NCBI RefSeq assembly: GCF_025143985.1
Contig: NZ_CP083564.1
Coordinates: 2,945,001 to 3,009,000 of the forward strand
DNA length: 64,000 nucleotides
From: Sulfitobacter sp. W027
GTDB lineage: Bacteria; Pseudomonadota; Alphaproteobacteria; Rhodobacterales; Rhodobacteraceae
Direction: 5' to 3'
Part shown: positions 62,494-64,000 of the stretch, one piece after another
Layout: each line of letters opens with the position of its first letter
Position numbering within the stretch: the stretch's first letter is position 1
Position numbers and translations under genes: made by a program
The notes under the pieces: generated by a model
Told to the model about the DNA's origin: nothing
Database searches by the model: none
Seen by the model: only the letters and a program-made list of their open reading frames with translations

Positions 62494-63969
62494 ATGTCAG
62501 ACCGCTTTCGCCTTACCCTCGGGCAATTAAACCCGACTGTCGGCGATCTGCCGGGGAACGCGGCTTTAGCGCGCAAAACGTGGGAGGCCGGGCGCGACGC
62601 CGGGGCGCAGCTCGTCGCCCTGCCGGAGCTGTTCCTGACCGGGCATGATGCCAAAGCCCTGCTGCGCAACCCCGCCTTCCAGCGCGATGTCACGGCGCAT
62701 CTTGAGGCGCTCGCCGCCGATTGCGCCGATGGCCCCGCCTTGGCGCTTGGCGCACCTTGGGTCGAGGGGACAAAACTCCATAACGCCTACCTCATCCTGC
62801 AGGGCGGCAAGATTACCCAGCGGGTACTTCAACACAGCCCCGTACCGCATTCTGTCTTTGACGCAGGCCCGATCAGTGGCCCCTATGCGGTTGAGGGGCT
62901 GCGCATCGGCTCCCCCATCGGCGCGGATGGCTGGGAAAGCGACGTGGCCGAGACGCAGGCCGAGACCGGGGCCGAATTCCTTTTAATCCCCAATGCTGCG
63001 CCCCATCTGCGCGGCGCGATGGACCGGCGGCTAAATCACATGGTCGCGCGGGTGATCGAGACAGAGTTGCCACTGGTCTATCTAAATATGGCCGGTGGGC
63101 AGGATGAGGCGGTTTATGACGGCGCCTCTTTCGCGCTGAACCCCAGCGGCAAGCTTGCGCTTCAACTGCCCGCCTTTGAGGAGGCCATTGCCCATGTCGA
63201 TCTGGAACGTGGCCCGGAAGGCTGGCTGATCGCGGCCGGAGACCGCGCGCCTCAACCAAGTACGCTTGAACGTGACTACCGCGCGTTGGTCGTGGGCCTG
63301 CGGGACTATGTGTCCAAGGTGGGGGCCGCTAAAGTGCTGATCGAAAACGCGGGGGGGCATGATGCAGCACTTGCAGCGATGATCGCACGTGATGCTTTGG
63401 GGGCTGACAATCTGCGCGAGATCGCGGTCGCTGCGGAGGGCTCTCTATACTCTTCACTGCGCGATAGTCTGGCAGCGCTTGGCGCGGAGGTCAGTGTTGC
63501 TTCCCTCTCCCTCCCTCTGCGCAGCCTGATGCTGCGCGCTTTGGCGGATGACGCGGGAGAACTGCTGCTCACGGCACAGAACAAATCTGCAGCCGCCATG
63601 GGTCACGGGGCCGTGCTGGGCGATTTTAATCCAATCAAAGACCTTTACCAGACGGAAGTTCACGCGCTTTGCCAATGGCGCAGTGAGACCCATCGCGCGT
63701 GGATGCTGGGGCCGGAGGCTGCGGCGATGGCAATATCAGAACAGTCCACTGAGGAACACCAATTGGACGACATCCTTCGAGTTTTGATGGACAAGGATGG
63801 CAGCGTTGAGGACTGTGTCGCGGAAGGCCTGGACCAACGGATCGCTCAAGAAGTCGCGCGACGCCACCTAGAGCATCGACCGCAGGGAAACCGATCCACG
63901 CCCGGCCCGCGCGTCACTGCCCCGCGCACTGAATACCCACGTCCCGCCCGCTGGCGCGGCCGCTCATAA
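62494..63969 (+). CDS. NadE-like protein lacking glutaminase and synthetase active sites
   Basis: A 491-residue protein with the two-domain plan of glutamine-dependent NAD+ synthetase: nitrilase-like domain (1-~240) and synthetase domain (~265-491). Structural motifs survive (LPELFLTG, GGQDEAVYDGASF, FNPIKDLYQTEV). Glu45 of the Cys-Glu-Lys triad remains, but Lys is Gln113 and the Cys of ICEDIW is Gly143 (IGADGW). The synthetase P-loop SGGIDS reads AGGHDA (286-291). The chain is about 60 residues shorter than usual. The frame is intact, so this looks like a maintained pseudoenzyme. Confidence 0.85.
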   Translation: MSDRFRLTLGQLNPTVGDLPGNAALARKTWEAGRDAGAQLVALPELFLTGHDAKALLRNPAFQRDVTAHLEALAADCADGPALALGAPWVEGTKLHNAYLILQGGKITQRVLQHSPVPHSVFDAGPISGPYAVEGLRIGSPIGADGWESDVAETQAETGAEFLLIPNAAPHLRGAMDRRLNHMVARVIETELPLVYLNMAGGQDEAVYDGASFALNPSGKLALQLPAFEEAIAHVDLERGPEGWLIAAGDRAPQPSTLERDYRALVVGLRDYVSKVGAAKVLIENAGGHDAALAAMIARDALGADNLREIAVAAEGSLYSSLRDSLAALGAEVSVASLSLPLRSLMLRALADDAGELLLTAQNKSAAAMGHGAVLGDFNPIKDLYQTEVHALCQWRSETHRAWMLGPEAAAMAISEQSTEEHQLDDILRVLMDKDGSVEDCVAEGLDQRIAQEVARRHLEHRPQGNRSTPGPRVTAPRTEYPRPARWRGRS

Positions 63970-64000
63970 CGCTTAGACAGCGAGTTAAGTTTCCAACCAT

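Noticed and set aside
1..64000. tRNA genes, rRNA genes, CRISPR arrays, insertion sequences
   Set aside because: No T-loop/anticodon-arm pattern, rRNA signature, regularly spaced identical repeats or transposase-like frame was seen on either strand by eye; a covariance scan would be needed for certainty.

Overview
The window looks like an ordinary chromosomal stretch of a marine-type alphaproteobacterium of the Rhodobacterales (Roseobacter group). This rests on protein content and high G+C, not on a 16S gene: class I lysyl-tRNA synthetase, an NDUFS4-type complex I accessory protein, TRAP and ABC uptake systems, a small 'antifreeze'-annotated helical protein, and AGGGA-type Shine-Dalgarno leaders. 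No rRNA, tRNA, CRISPR, insertion sequence or phage integration signal was seen.

Layout. 1-1923: TRAP transporter (dctP, dctQ, start of dctM). 2413-5859: a GtrA flippase and DPM1-like GT2 pair, divergent from a GT-C-like membrane protein; together they resemble a polyprenyl-phosphate-sugar module. 6065-17886: peptide/amide catabolism, with a Dpp-type ABC transporter, two M20 hydrolases and an M81 (MlrC) protein on the minus strand, divergent from an IclR regulator and an amidase; a 17-bp palindrome lies between them. 18017-24065: small genes (a cysteine-rich orphan, complex I 18-kDa-like protein, a 24-residue lipoprotein, envelope stress proteins) around uvrB. 24126-34362: a beta-helix protein, DUF4864, lysK, TerB, PBP4, EamA exporter, nadD, alanine symporter, UspA. 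34719-38928: ettA, an orphan response regulator with a degenerate GGDEF-like domain, a cold-shock gene, an L,D-transpeptidase.

39157-49295 is a coherent reductive pyrimidine degradation locus: ABC uptake system, dihydropyrimidinase, carbamoyl-amide hydrolase, a RutR-type TetR regulator, and preT-preA (dihydropyrimidine dehydrogenase). Two near-identical operators of form TTTAyCAnnTGGTAAA, close to the E. coli RutR box, stand in front of the hydrolase operon and of preT, so the regulator of the unrelated Rut pathway in E. coli seems here to control the Pre/hydA pathway.

49627-63969: second cold-shock gene; tesA divergent from a YbbA/YbbP ABC pair (same arrangement as E. coli); gcvT-gcvH-gcvP behind a tandem glycine riboswitch; a GGCT-like protein; gltX; a secreted protein with 18 MORN repeats; and a NadE-like protein that has lost the catalytic residues of both of its domains. 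This last is the most unusual protein in the window: an intact reading frame encoding what looks like a double pseudoenzyme.
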